Shown piece after piece: positions 1 to 7,566 of a DNA stretch of 16,763 nucleotides; position 1 is the stretch's first letter, and the number at the start of each line of letters is the position of its first letter. The notes beneath the pieces are model-generated. The model was not told the origin of the DNA and made no database searches. It saw only the letters and a list, made by a program, of their open reading frames with translations. The position numbers and the translations under genes were made by a program. The stretch is from Pavlovales sp. CCMP2436 (Eukaryota > Haptophyta > Pavlovophyceae > Pavlovales), in assembly GCA_026770615.1 (NCBI GenBank), contig MU631799.1, positions 86,197 to 102,959 of the forward strand, given 5' to 3'.

Positions 1-117
1 GATCGGGGCCAGCGCGCTCAAGCGCGCGAGCAGCAGCTGCGCATGGCCGCGTGCCGCGATCGTACCGATCGTGTCGATGAGTTGCTTCTTGATGCGCGCG
101 GCCGCCTCCATCGGCGT
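1..117 (-). CDS. partial GC-rich coding-like segment at window edge
   Basis: Read on the minus strand, the first ~117 bases form one open frame with G/C-rich third positions. It includes an ATG at 111-109 followed by EAAARIKKQLIDTIGTIAAR and a leucine/alanine-rich stretch, an amphipathic helical type of sequence. The frame runs off the left edge, so neither end can be placed. The composition changes sharply at about 118, where an AT-rich island begins, so this may be a host exon whose upstream part was displaced by that island, or an ordinary first exon. I do not recognise the product. Confidence 0.35.
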
Positions 118-229
118 TATATGGTATAGCAAAATACAACGATCTTGTGCGTAAAACTAAATCGTTAGCTCCAACAACAAGATTATCCAAACCTACGCCA
201 TTTTTATACAGTAAAGTAATCGGTTTAAT
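118..229 (-). pseudogene. AT-rich coding remnant left of the inverted repeat
   Basis: Minus-strand translation from ~229 down to ~118 is open and protein-like (PITLLYKNGVGLDNLVVGAN then DLVLRTRSLYFAIPYN), in a frame one base off from the frame that runs through the adjoining inverted-repeat arm. It becomes nonsense in the GC-rich flank. It is probably the next part of the same viral-type coding region, truncated by the island boundary at ~118. Function not recognised. Confidence 0.35.
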
Positions 230-231
230 AG

Positions 232-406
232 TACGGCGCTAAAGCTTTATATGTTTTGTTGTAATTTAAATACTCTGTTGATAATCTGTTTGACGTAACA
301 GATTTGCGCCACATTTTGACATTTGTGAAGGATTCGACAGAAGTATATTTTCGTTGATGGAGTTTAATATTTTATTTTCCGATAATATTAATAGGTTTTG
401 TTAATT
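232..406 (+). repeat. left arm of 175-bp inverted repeat
   Basis: This arm starts TACGGCGCTAAAG and ends GGTTTTGTTAATT. It is the reverse complement of 1647-1821 with equal length, no indels and about eight mismatches by eye (~95% identity). It contains the stop codon and last codons of the minus-strand gene. An inner partial palindrome lies at roughly 285-306 (AATCTGTTTGACGTAACAGA and following). Confidence 0.9.
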
Positions 407-1620
407 GAACGCTAGCACTCTGACCATTGATATATACAGTTAAGAATATCGTTTTAAAAATGGTAAAATCGAATCGAGTCACACCCCCAAGCGTGTAATC
501 GACGTTATCAATAGTTAGATAATCCAATCCAGTGCTTGTATTCAATGCATGAATATCTACGTTAACGGAAGTTGTCCCTGGAATATTTTGAATCTCAAAC
601 GAGAGGCCTCTAGTGAATTCAACCTCACTAGGCATCGAACTGTCCAATATTGTAGCAAATCCTATCGATAAAATTAAATCGTATGAATATGGTACTACAG
701 AATCGTTAATATATATATACGAAAACGAGTAATATTTTACATCAAAACGATTGAGATCTCTTAACTGAAATTGTACGTTTGCGTTATCATTTGCTGTGAA
801 GTTTTCAAATTTTGTCGATTGTAAATATGTGCTATCTGGATATATTACGGCTGTTGACGATGTTGTTCGTGATGGTAATTGACCGATAATATCGTAAAGC
901 GCTAGTAAGGACCCTTTGAACCAGGCCGTCGGTGGTATCGATATTGCTGTTAAATCTAATGCGCTACTCAATAAAATATTTTGCTTTGAACTCAATGACG
1001 CTCTTATTCAAATACTGTTGTAATTATTAAGAAAATTTGAATGAGCTTTGTTAATCGTTTGGATTCTAAAATCGACATGAGACTGCGTTTGCTTAACAAT
1101 TGATATATTCATAGGTGGATCTACCTGATCTAAACGACCATTAACAATGTCACTCGATGTAATTGAATCGGTTAACCAAATATTTATATTCGATAAATAA
1201 TGACTGTCCGAATAATTGCCTGAATTTTTAAATCTATTCACACCGTTCCCCGTAGAACCAAGTACTAACGACGTGTTGACAGAATTTGTACACTAGCACA
1301 CTAATCCCATCAGACCATAATTTTATTTGAACGAATGAACCTGATGCTGGTATTTGAATAACCAAATTAGTCCATTTTGTAGTGCTTAACTCGGGCGATG
1401 TTACAAAAAATGTGAAGTATCCAATTGTGTCACAAAGTAATAATTGACATATATTATTATTAATTACCCTTAGAAACACCCCGACTGTTGATATATTTGA
1501 TGAACTAGTAGCATACGTTGTATTAATCTGTTCTTCAAATCCTAACACCGCAGATGACTGGTTTGTATTTGACTGGAACAATTTTATATCGAAACTAATT
1601 GTTGAGACCTGTGCCCCCAG
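372..1620 (-). pseudogene. frame-broken gene for beta-rich, LamG/ConA-like viral-type protein
   Basis: Three consecutive minus-strand reading frames follow each other with almost no gap: 1581-1234, 1241-1008 and 995-372. The first piece has a concanavalin/LamG-like pattern (TKWTNLVIQIPASGSFVQIK, then LWSDGISV), and the second continues it (SGNYSDSHYLSNINIWL, the usual closing part of a LamG fold). The third, 207 residues, is rich in beta-prone I/V/T/S/Y residues and has no obvious membrane segment. This suggests one gene of about 390 codons with frame breaks near 1240 and near 1000. Lectin-like folds of this kind occur in surface, fibre or attachment proteins of viruses and in secreted eukaryotic proteins; family resemblance here is by pattern only. 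Codon usage is AT-rich, unlike all other genes in the window. The 3' end lies inside the left inverted-repeat arm. It could also be an intact gene if the breaks are sequencing errors. Confidence 0.5.
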
Positions 1621-1646
1621 TGGTTAATGATATAGTAAGTCTTGAT

Positions 1647-1821
1647 AATTAACAAAACCTATTAATATTATCGGAAAATACAATATTAAACTCCATCAAC
1701 GAAAATATACGCCTGGCGAATCCTTTAAAAATGTCAAAATGTGGCGCAAATCTGTTTCGTCAAACAGATTATCAACAGAGTATTTAAATTACAACAAAAC
1801 ATATAAAGTTTTAGCGCCGTA
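1647..1821 (-). repeat. right arm of 175-bp inverted repeat
   Basis: This is the inverted partner of 232-406. It contains a perfect 9-bp stem with a 4-nt loop at 1749-1770 (AATCTGTTT / AAACAGATT). The element ends where GC-rich sequence resumes at ~1822. On the plus strand this arm repeats the 3' end of the gene found on the other side, but the gene's stop codon TAA (372-374) is TAC here. Confidence 0.9.
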
Positions 1822-1860
1822 TATCCCGACGGACGGGTATTTTTAAACTGGGAGAGTGCT

Positions 1861-2133
1861 CTACTTTGGACCACACGAGGACGGTTCGCGCGTGGCGTCT
1901 CGCGCGCACCTTGCTCGCCGCAGCCTGCCGTGATCGGATGGTTCTCGCGGCGAGCGTAAATGTGGCAGCGTGAGGCTGCGTCGTATTACGTAGTCCCGTT
2001 CGGCTGCACACCGAACACCACATCTTCGATCAAGCGCTGATCGGACGAGCTGCTTGTTGGTATACCCCCATGCTTGATGTTCGTCTGCTTGATGCTGCGC
2101 CTTCTGCTCGATGCTGCGCCGCCTACATCCCAC
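1861..2133 (-). CDS. hypothetical coding-like fragment
   Basis: A minus-strand frame of about 90 codons in GC-rich DNA just right of the AT-rich island. Its upstream half looks coding (EQKAQHQADEHQAWGYTNKQ with a helical, Q/H-rich character); the rest is arginine-rich and less convincing. Part of the start rests on a small degenerate tandem repeat at 2070-2130 (GCTTGATGCTGCGCC-type units of ~18-20 bp), which may create the apparent ORF. No family recognised and no confident start. Confidence 0.2.
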   Translation of the reverse strand: MGCRRRSIEQKAQHQADEHQAWGYTNKQLVRSALDRRCGVRCAAERDYVIRRSLTLPHLRSPREPSDHGRLRRARCARDATREPSSCGPK

Positions 2134-2700
2134 AAAAACTGAGCTTTTTAGTACAGAAGGAGGAAAATGTGAACGACGTCGTCGCCGTAGATCGACGAGC
2201 GCGCTACGCTCTGACCTCTATGAAGAAGCTACATTCCGCCAGATCGCCCAGAGCGATGTTCCAGGCGAAGAGGCAGACGAAGACGATCCCTGACCTCTGT
2301 GAAGAAGCTACATTCCGCCAGATCGCCCAGAGCGATGTTCCAGGCGAAGAGGCAGACGAAGACGATCCCAAGGCTTCAGCGGCACCACTTGCGCGACCTC
2401 CCTGGACCTTGATGTTAGCATACTGCATGATCTCATCGAGTTCCACGCTGGTCCTCCGCTCGCAGCCGCAGCTGCAGCCGCATTTTTACGGAACAGCGGG
2501 ATGGGTGGGGGGAAAGAGGCGCCACTTCCAACCCACGTCGACGGCCCGATCCGCCGTCGACTGATTCCTCGCTGACCGATCTGGTGCTGGGACGCCGTGC
2601 AGAGCAGATCGACATGCAGAACAGCGCGGACTTACTCAACCCGTGCTGACGGCGAAACGCCGTGCAGAGCGGATCGCCATGCAAAGCAGCTCGGACTTAC
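2070..2700 (+). pseudogene. decayed hypothetical gene disrupted by tandem duplications
   Basis: Plus-strand DNA here carries coding-like stretches spread over different frames. The peptide DLYEEATFRQIAQSDVPGEE followed by ADEDDP is encoded twice, once in each copy of a 79-bp tandem duplication (2212-2369), necessarily in two frames because 79 is not a multiple of three. Further on, a frame reads PPSTDSSLTDLVLGRRAEQI then DMQNSADLLNP and stops inside a second duplication (65-bp period, 2592-2721), whose second copy encodes the related RRAERIAMQSSSDLLNP. The product would be acidic and Ser/Gln-rich with no domain I recognise. I infer a gene that recently lost its frame through slippage-type duplications; an assembly artefact is the alternative. 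Confidence 0.35.
2212..2369 (+). repeat. 79-bp tandem duplication (2 copies)
   Basis: Copies at 2212-2290 and 2291-2369 begin TGACCTCT and end GACGATCCC. They differ at one base (A versus G at the ninth position). Near identity points to a very recent event. Confidence 0.95.
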
Positions 2701-2721
2701 TCAATCCGCGCTGACGGCCGA
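2592..2721 (+). repeat. 65-bp imperfect tandem duplication (2 copies)
   Basis: Copies start at 2592 and 2657 with ACGCCGTGCAGAGC and run to the shared GGACTTACTCAA and GCTGACGGC. Several substitutions separate them, so this duplication is older than the 79-bp one. It is also not a multiple of three. Confidence 0.85.
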
Positions 2722-2926
2722 CACAGCAGCACCACTCGCACGCGCAGCAGATGGAGCCGCACGTGCTTTCCGGCCACAAGGTGAAGCCGAGTTCCGGACG
2801 CCAAGGCGAACGCAGCACCACAGCCAAAGCAACCGACGCCGGACGCTCTTCCCGGATTCCGGACCATCCAGTGCTGACATCTGACAGCCCTCGATCCCTG
2901 CATTTAGAATTTTGTGAGAAGGACGT

Positions 2927-3001
2927 CCTCTGGCGGGACGTCCTCAGCTCCGCCAGAGGCGCCCGGCCGGTAGGCTCCCTTCGCTTGCGAAGATTTTTTT
3001 G
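2927..3001 (+). terminator. two hairpins followed by a T7 run
   Basis: A perfect 10-bp stem (CCTCTGGCGG 2927-2936 with CCGCCAGAGG 2950-2959) is followed by a tight stem CTTCGC/GCGAAG (2980-2993) and seven Ts (2995-3001). The arrangement resembles the 3' end of a structured small RNA or a Pol III-type termination site. I see no A/B box or other RNA-gene promoter, so it may simply be a repeat edge. Confidence 0.25.
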
Positions 3002-3716
3002 GGCCCATTTTAAGCGTTTTTTAGCGTAATAAAAGATGTTAATTTCATCGGCCCCATCGGCCCGCAACTGTCATGCGCGTGGCCGCCCGCGCCGTGCCTC
3101 GCCGTTTGTTAGTTTCGTCTTTCAGAAGCAACTAAAAGAAAGAAGAAGTAACAATGACATGATTTTGGCCATAACTCCTTGCCAACAGCACTATTATTGG
3201 CTCTGAAAATTTGAGGGTGTGTTCATTAGGACCTCGCGCATCTTCTAAGCTTGCAAATGCGCGCGAGCGCCGGAAGCTGGGTTTCGTGCGCGTGGCGCGC
3301 GCGAGGCGCGCGCGTAGTGCCGCGCGCGTAGTGCCGCGCGCGTAGTGCGACGCACGCGCGCGCGTGTTGCGCGCTACGCGCGCAACTGCCTGCTACTACT
3401 ACTCTCTCAAATGCTCTTAAAGGGCCGGACCCGGGACGTCCACGAGGTCTCAGAATCCAGGACGTCCCTTGCGGGACGTCCGAGATAATCTCGGACAGTT
3501 ACACCTTTTTTTGAACGCGGCTTGACCCGACGACCTTCCATATCGCAACTGGCATCTGCCTGCGTGCTTCGGCAATGCAATTGGGCTGTCCGATGACTTA
3601 CACTGTCATGCGGCGCAATGTGGAACGCGTCGCTGCGTGTCGCGAGACACCGCAGTGGAACCTATCTTCGACCAAACCCGAAACGAAACCCCCTGCTTCG
3701 GAGATCTGTCGGCGCT
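3002..3716. other. non-coding spacer, GC-rich repeats
   Basis: There is no convincing gene. The stretch holds TTTTTTAGCG-type AT sequence, a purine-rich patch (3130-3150), CG-alternating DNA with three exact 14-bp repeats (3307-3348), a palindrome TTGCGCGC-TAC-GCGCGCAA near 3366-3384, and three of the GGACGTCC sites. Short ORFs at 3598-3846 are not coding-like. Confidence 0.5.
3307..3348 (+). repeat. three exact 14-bp tandem repeats
   Basis: CGCGCGCGTAGTGC occurs three times head to tail (3307-3320, 3321-3334, 3335-3348) within a longer CG-alternating, possibly Z-DNA-prone, stretch. Confidence 0.9.
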
Positions 3717-3826
3717 TTGGTATCACCGCAAGGTGACGCCGAAACTCAACAGAGTGACACTCAGATGCTGACACCCGGGGCCACCTGGACGCAGAAACTG
3801 CGCCCCAGGCGGTAGAAGTGACATCA
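3717..3826 (+). repeat. 110-bp dispersed repeat, copy 1
   Basis: Runs from TTGGTATCACCGCAAGG through CAACAGAGTGAC and CTGACACCCGGGGCC to CTGCGCCCCAGGC and ACATCA. It matches the reverse complement of 6608-6717 over the same length with a little over ten substitutions. It lies 66 bp upstream of the CDC37 start codon. Confidence 0.9.
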
Positions 3827-3892
3827 AAACAAAACAGAACTAACAAAGTTTAAAAATCGAGCGCACCCAGCCAGCCTCCATCGCTGCACCCG

Positions 3893-5671
3893 ATGTCGAA
3901 GAGTGAGCCGCACTGCTGCTTGCCGCTGCCCCCGGACGCGCCTCGCCCCGGGGCCAGCTGAGCTCGCGTGGCGACGAGCTTGCTGCTGCTACGCTGTCCT
4001 CACTTCGGCTCGACAGAGGTTGCACGCGCTCACCCCCTAGCGGTCCCCAAACCCCGCTTTCCACCAACACCATCCGCGCACACAGGCCTGGATTACTCCA
4101 AGTGGGACTCGGTCGAGCTTTCGGACGATGACTCGGACTGCCACCCCAACATCGAGAAGGACTTCTGGCTGCGCATCAAGAAGGAGAAGCGCGAGAAGGA
4201 GAAGGAGGACAACACCAAGGAGGTGCTCGGGTTGCGCGCGGACGTCGCGCGCGCGCGCACGGAACTCGAGGCGGTCAGCGCGCAGCTCGCCACGGCCGAA
4301 GAGCCCGCACGCGCGGCGCTCGCCGCGAAGGCCAAGGCGCTGACGGACGCGTTCACCGTCAGCGAGGCCAAGGCGGAAAAGATTGTCGAGTCGGAGCGCA
4401 AGCGAAACTGGAACGTGCAGGACAAGTTCGACTACTCAGCCGTCAACGTCAAGGGCCTCGAAATAACCACCAAGAAGGCGGCAGCGGCGGCCGCGGCGGC
4501 AGCCGCCAAGCCTATTGGCGCGGCCGGCAGTGGGGGCGTGGCTAGCGGCGGGGGCGCGGCCAGCAGCGGCGGCGGCGGCGAGGGGGAGGTGATGCACGAG
4601 CCCGCCGCGGCGGCCGGCGGCGCGCCTGCCGCGGCCGACGGTGAGGCGATGGCCGCGGAGGGCGAGGGCGAGGAGGAGAACGAGGAGGAGACGGCGCTCA
4701 ACGAGTACGTAGAAGACATGGAGGCCAAGGCGCAGGAGCTCGGCTGCGTGGGCAACATGGAAGACTGCTTCGACAAGTCGTGGGAAATCATCAAGCAGTA
4801 CCCAGAGGTGGCCGTTAAGGAGACCACCGACTACCTGCTGCTCGTCGGGAACGACCTGGTAAGCCTGCGCGCTGAGCGCCCACCCACACCTAGCGCTGCC
4901 AGCGCAGGCGGCTGGGCCGTGCGGCACGAGCCGGCACCGCGCGCGCCTGCGCTGAGGAGGATACCTGCATTTCGACCGAGCTGTTCTCAGCGATGGCGAC
5001 GTTCGCACATTATGACTATTGGCATCTGAAGCACTGGGCACACACGCTTACCGGCGGCCGCGTGTTTTTTAAGCCTTTTTTGGCGCTCTTTATTTTGGCA
5101 CCCTCGCAGCTCACGGCCCCTGCCCCACACGCCCACGCCCTGCCCGCTTCCCACCGCGCCGCTGCGCAGGCGAAGAAGGGGGAGGAGGACCTGGGCAGGG
5201 CCTTCGTGCACCAGTCGCTGATGATGCAGTACTGCATGGACCTCAGGTGTATAATACTACTGTTACTCCTCCTCCTACTTCTACTACTTCTCCTACTCTA
5301 CTACTGCATGGACCCAAGGTACGTCACCACCCCCCCAACCACCACCACCTCAACCACCAACACGTGCGCCTGACTATACCGAAAAAACCGCACTGCTGAT
5401 ACGATAATTTTTTTTAAAAAAATAGTGTCAACGGCGCCAACGGCGTCGCGCAATTTTTCAAGCGCATGAACCACCCGGAGCCCGAGGTCCGGCGAAAGGC
5501 GCGCGGTATGTTTCTTATTCGAATTGTAGTTAGTTTTTTAGTTTTCGTTTTCATTTCCGTCTTCGTTTTCGTCTTCGTTTTTTATTTTTTTTCGTTTCGT
5601 TTCGTTTCGTTTTTTTTCGTTTTTGTTTGGTCATTGTTAGTCTTATGATGACTACCCACTTCATTACATTG

Positions 5672-5703
<32 letters not shown>

Positions 5704-6077
5704 ATGGTTTTAGGTCACTTCGAGGCGGAGCTAGACGAGTACTGGGGCAAGATCCTGGCGCGCGCGCGCTCGATTGCCAAAGAGAACGCGGCAAAGGGCA
5801 AGCAACAGGTGCGCGCTTGTTAATGTTTTAGTTGAAGTTTTGATTTTTGCTCCTTTTTTTGCGTTATTTTTGTGCTACTGCTCCTGCTGCTGCCGCTACT
5901 ATTTGTCACTACTACTAAAATCAGAATAATACTTATTTGAATGACAATTATTGTTGTTATGACCGTGTTTGTTATTATTTGAGCGCCCCGTTCCTGCGTC
6001 GTGCGCGCACGCGATATGTATATAAATGAAGGGGGGTTCTGGCTGGTGGTGTTTCAAGTTCAAGTCATATATTTATA

Positions 6078-6112
<35 letters not shown>

Positions 6113-6119
6113 ACATATG

Positions 6120-6150
<31 letters not shown>

Positions 6151-6787
6151 GCACACATATATGTATATATATATATATATATGTATGTATACGTATATAT
6201 ATATGTGTGTGTGTGTGTATATGTATATATGTATATATATTCCTGATAAGGATTCAAGCTATCGTCTGACTGTCCTGAAAGTTGTGCTGGTCTGAGCGCT
6301 GCGTCGCCCGTTGCCTGCTGCGTGCCTTATATATATGGCCAATATCTCGTGTGCATGCTTACCCCCGCTGTCCCGTATTTCTTGCGCTGCGGGGGGGGGG
6401 GGGGTTTGTAGCATCTGCTACGACTTCGTCACCAACTTCATCCCTACCATCCCTGCTGCCAGGACTGATGCCTGGCGTCGATCAAGTTTGCGAGTGAGCA
6501 CTTCCTCAACAGTGCTGAGCCACCTTTTTTGTATTAATAATTCTTTTAACGTCCCCAGACTTGCAGCTCAATGGTGTACGGCCATCACACGCCAATATGT
6601 TATGCTATGATGCCCCTTTTACTGCCTGGGGCGCAGTCTCTGCGTCCAGGAGGCCCCGGGTGTCAGCGTCTGAGCGTCACTCTGTTGAGCTTTAGCGTCA
6701 CCTTGCGGTGGTGCCAATATCTAAGATTTGTATATTTTTTGCCCCGCGCAGGAGATGCTCGATGCGCTCAAGCCGCCCGGCTCATGA
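3893..6787 (+). CDS. CDC37: Hsp90 co-chaperone Cdc37, six exons
   Basis: Cytosolic co-chaperone that loads protein kinases onto Hsp90. Model: exons 3893-3902, 4086-4858, 5170-5246, 5426-5505, 5714-5808 and 6752-6787; all introns GT-AG and all phases agree, giving 356 residues. The first exon (ATGTCGAAGA) joins to give MSKS then [17 protein letters not shown], the diagnostic Cdc37 N-terminus including the CK2-type serine site that must be phosphorylated for kinase binding, followed by [10 protein letters not shown] coiled coil follows (~residues 30-110), then [14 protein letters not shown] and a low-complexity Ala/Gly/Glu linker (~4470-4700). The Hsp90-binding core comes next ([59 protein letters not shown]). 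It stops at [11 protein letters not shown], so the C-terminal domain with the usual LGPGGLDP-type segment is missing. The start at 3893 is preferred because the longer upstream frame has no ATG. Human CDC37 has 378 residues. Confidence 0.92.
5247..5318 (+). other. possible 24-codon alternative exon extension (poly-Leu cassette) in CDC37
   Basis: Exon 3 ends TACTGCATGGACCTCAG followed by GTGTAT. Seventy-two bases on, the end is echoed as TACTGCATGGACCCAAG followed by GTACGT. The second donor matches the consensus better. The 72-bp segment is open in the same frame and keeps the same phase (2), so its use would insert 24 residues, mostly leucine (14 in a row, from CTA/CTC/CTT/TTA codons). This pyrimidine triplet repeat could equally be plain intron sequence. 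Confidence 0.45.
5671..5703 (+). repeat. TA microsatellite in CDC37 intron 4
   Basis: An interrupted (TA)n tract directly upstream of the polypyrimidine/acceptor TTTTAG at 5709-5713. The same intron starts with TTTCG/TTTTCG-type T-rich repeats (5530-5630). Confidence 0.9.
6066..6240 (+). repeat. long TA-rich microsatellite
   Basis: About 175 bp of alternating TA with interspersed TATG, TACA and a GTGTGTGTGT stretch. Confidence 0.97.
6608..6717 (-). repeat. 110-bp dispersed repeat, copy 2 (inverted)
   Basis: Reverse-complement partner of 3717-3826, located in the last intron of CDC37. The pair brackets nearly the entire gene. Confidence 0.9.
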
Positions 6788-7448
6788 CAATGTTCGTGAT
6801 CGACCACCTCGGGTCTCGCTTGGCTCTGCGCTGCGCCTGCGCGCTTGTCTGTACGCGTTACTGCCGTGTGTCTGGCACGCAGGCGGGGCGGGGCCATGGC
6901 CACGCGTGCCAGCGCATGTTCGAAAGTCAGCATCTTAGTTCAAATACTGCACGTTTCACATAATAATTAGTGTAGAATTTAAGCGCGTCATAGTGTAAAC
7001 TTTAAATTACAAATTAAAATTGCGCGTGTCACATTTACTCACAACGAGCAAAGGAGGATAAAAGAGAGATCCTCCTGAGTTGCGACAAGACTTAATGAAG
7101 GGGCCAGAGCCCCACTGAGGGCAAAATCGAGATGAGGAAGACTTTGTCAGATAAGTTATGCTGAGAATTTATTGACCATAGTAATTGAATAATTAAATCA
7201 ACAAATTAAATAAATGGATCTTTTTAGATTAGGCGGCGGTTATAGTGCGGTGTTTCTGCTGTAAATACCGGCTATAGCGTCTATTTTGCTAGATCATACG
7301 AGCCAGCACTTGGTGTCAACATCCTGCAAGTCATAGACGAAGAGCGCAGGGTATACGTGTAGTCACAATGCGTTGTGCACTCGTTGCCGGGTACTCATCG
7401 CATACGTATGCAGTACATGCCGCTCACACACGCAACTCCATGTCGTCT
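6788..7448. other. CDC37 3' flank and AT-rich spacer, no gene seen
   Basis: The first ~170 bases after the CDC37 stop are GC-rich 3'-UTR-like DNA. Possible polyadenylation-type sequences (GTGTAGAA, GTGTAAAC) lie at ~6970-6997. A small hairpin pair sits at 7052-7110 (AGGAGGAT/ATCCTCCT; GGGGC-CAGA-GCCCC). Nothing in 7120-7448 reads as coding. Confidence 0.45.
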
Positions 7449-7561
7449 TCAGACAAGCGACGATCGCTTGGGTGTAGAGAACATCTCGTTGAGACGAGCT
7501 TGACGCATCTTGCCCTTCTCGCTAATCACGCGTGCCCGCTCAATTGAGTCGCAAGAAGCAC
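7449..7561 (-). CDS. short C-terminal coding remnant or last exon
   Basis: A minus-strand exon-like stretch begins after an acceptor-like CCTGTAG (7562 upward) and reads ASCDSIERARVISEKGKM then RQARLNEMFSTPKRSSLV, ending in TGA at 7451-7449. Codons are GC3-leaning and the peptide is basic and helical. QARLNEMF loosely resembles a PCNA-interacting motif but lacks one of its two aromatic residues. The upstream exon was not found; a small inverted-repeat element occupies the would-be intron. Family unknown. Confidence 0.3.
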
Positions 7562-7566
7562 CTACA

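Larger units (their letters stand above)
118..1821. mobile_element. AT-rich virus-like insertion with 175-bp inverted repeats
   Basis: The base composition drops abruptly to AT-rich at about 118 and returns to GC-rich host-like DNA just after 1821. The segment carries an almost perfect inverted repeat (232-406 and 1647-1821) around a broken minus-strand gene. The left side has a further ~110 AT-rich bases outside the repeat (118-231) that also read as coding on the minus strand (IKPITLLYKNGVGLDNLVVG and onward), with no counterpart on the right. I saw no clear target-site duplication. The composition, the beta-rich protein and the inverted repeats would suit a remnant of an algal DNA virus or polinton-like element, but no capsid, polymerase, ATPase or integrase gene is present. 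The assignment is an inference from composition and architecture. Confidence 0.6.
2921..3481. promoter_or_regulatory. cluster of five GGACGTCC palindromes
   Basis: The 8-bp palindrome GGACGTCC occurs at 2921-2928, 2936-2943, 3434-3441, 3460-3467 and 3474-3481. The last two form an inverted pair (GGACGTCCC-TTGC-GGGACGTCC). GACGTC is the core of CRE/bZIP-type binding sites, so a transcription-factor array is possible. The sites may equally be parts of two copies of a repeat. They lie upstream of CDC37, the last about 410 bp before its start codon. Confidence 0.3.
5809..6751 (+). other. CDC37 intron 5, 943 bp, repeat-filled
   Basis: Much longer than the other four introns (179-311 bp). It contains a (TA)n/(TATG)n microsatellite at ~6066-6240, a poly-G run at ~6391-6405, ordinary AT/GC mixed DNA, and an inverted copy of the 110-bp dispersed repeat ending 35 bp before the acceptor CCCCGCGCAG. 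ORFs reading YIYIYI through the TA tract are not genes. Confidence 0.75.

Noticed and set aside
118..1821. Organellar (mitochondrial or plastid) DNA insertion
   Set aside because: AT-rich composition would fit, but the encoded protein matches no organellar gene and the inverted repeats and lectin-like pattern point elsewhere.
3307..3348. CRISPR-like array
   Set aside because: 14-bp units are directly adjacent with no spacers, in eukaryotic DNA.
3968..5029. Single 353-codon ORF as the complete CDC37 gene
   Set aside because: It has no ATG at its 5' end, reads through two introns (3903-4085 and 4859-5169), and ends in non-Cdc37 sequence after GNDL; the spliced model fits the family.
4093..5041. 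Large antisense ORFs across CDC37 exon 2
   Set aside because: Shadows of the GC-rich, low-complexity linker on the other strand.
6001..6295. ORFs encoding YIYIYI-type proteins
   Set aside because: Direct translation of a TA microsatellite inside a CDC37 intron.
7052..7150. Self-cleaving ribozyme or riboswitch
   Set aside because: Two small hairpins are present, but the hammerhead core (CTGATGA...GAAA) is absent.
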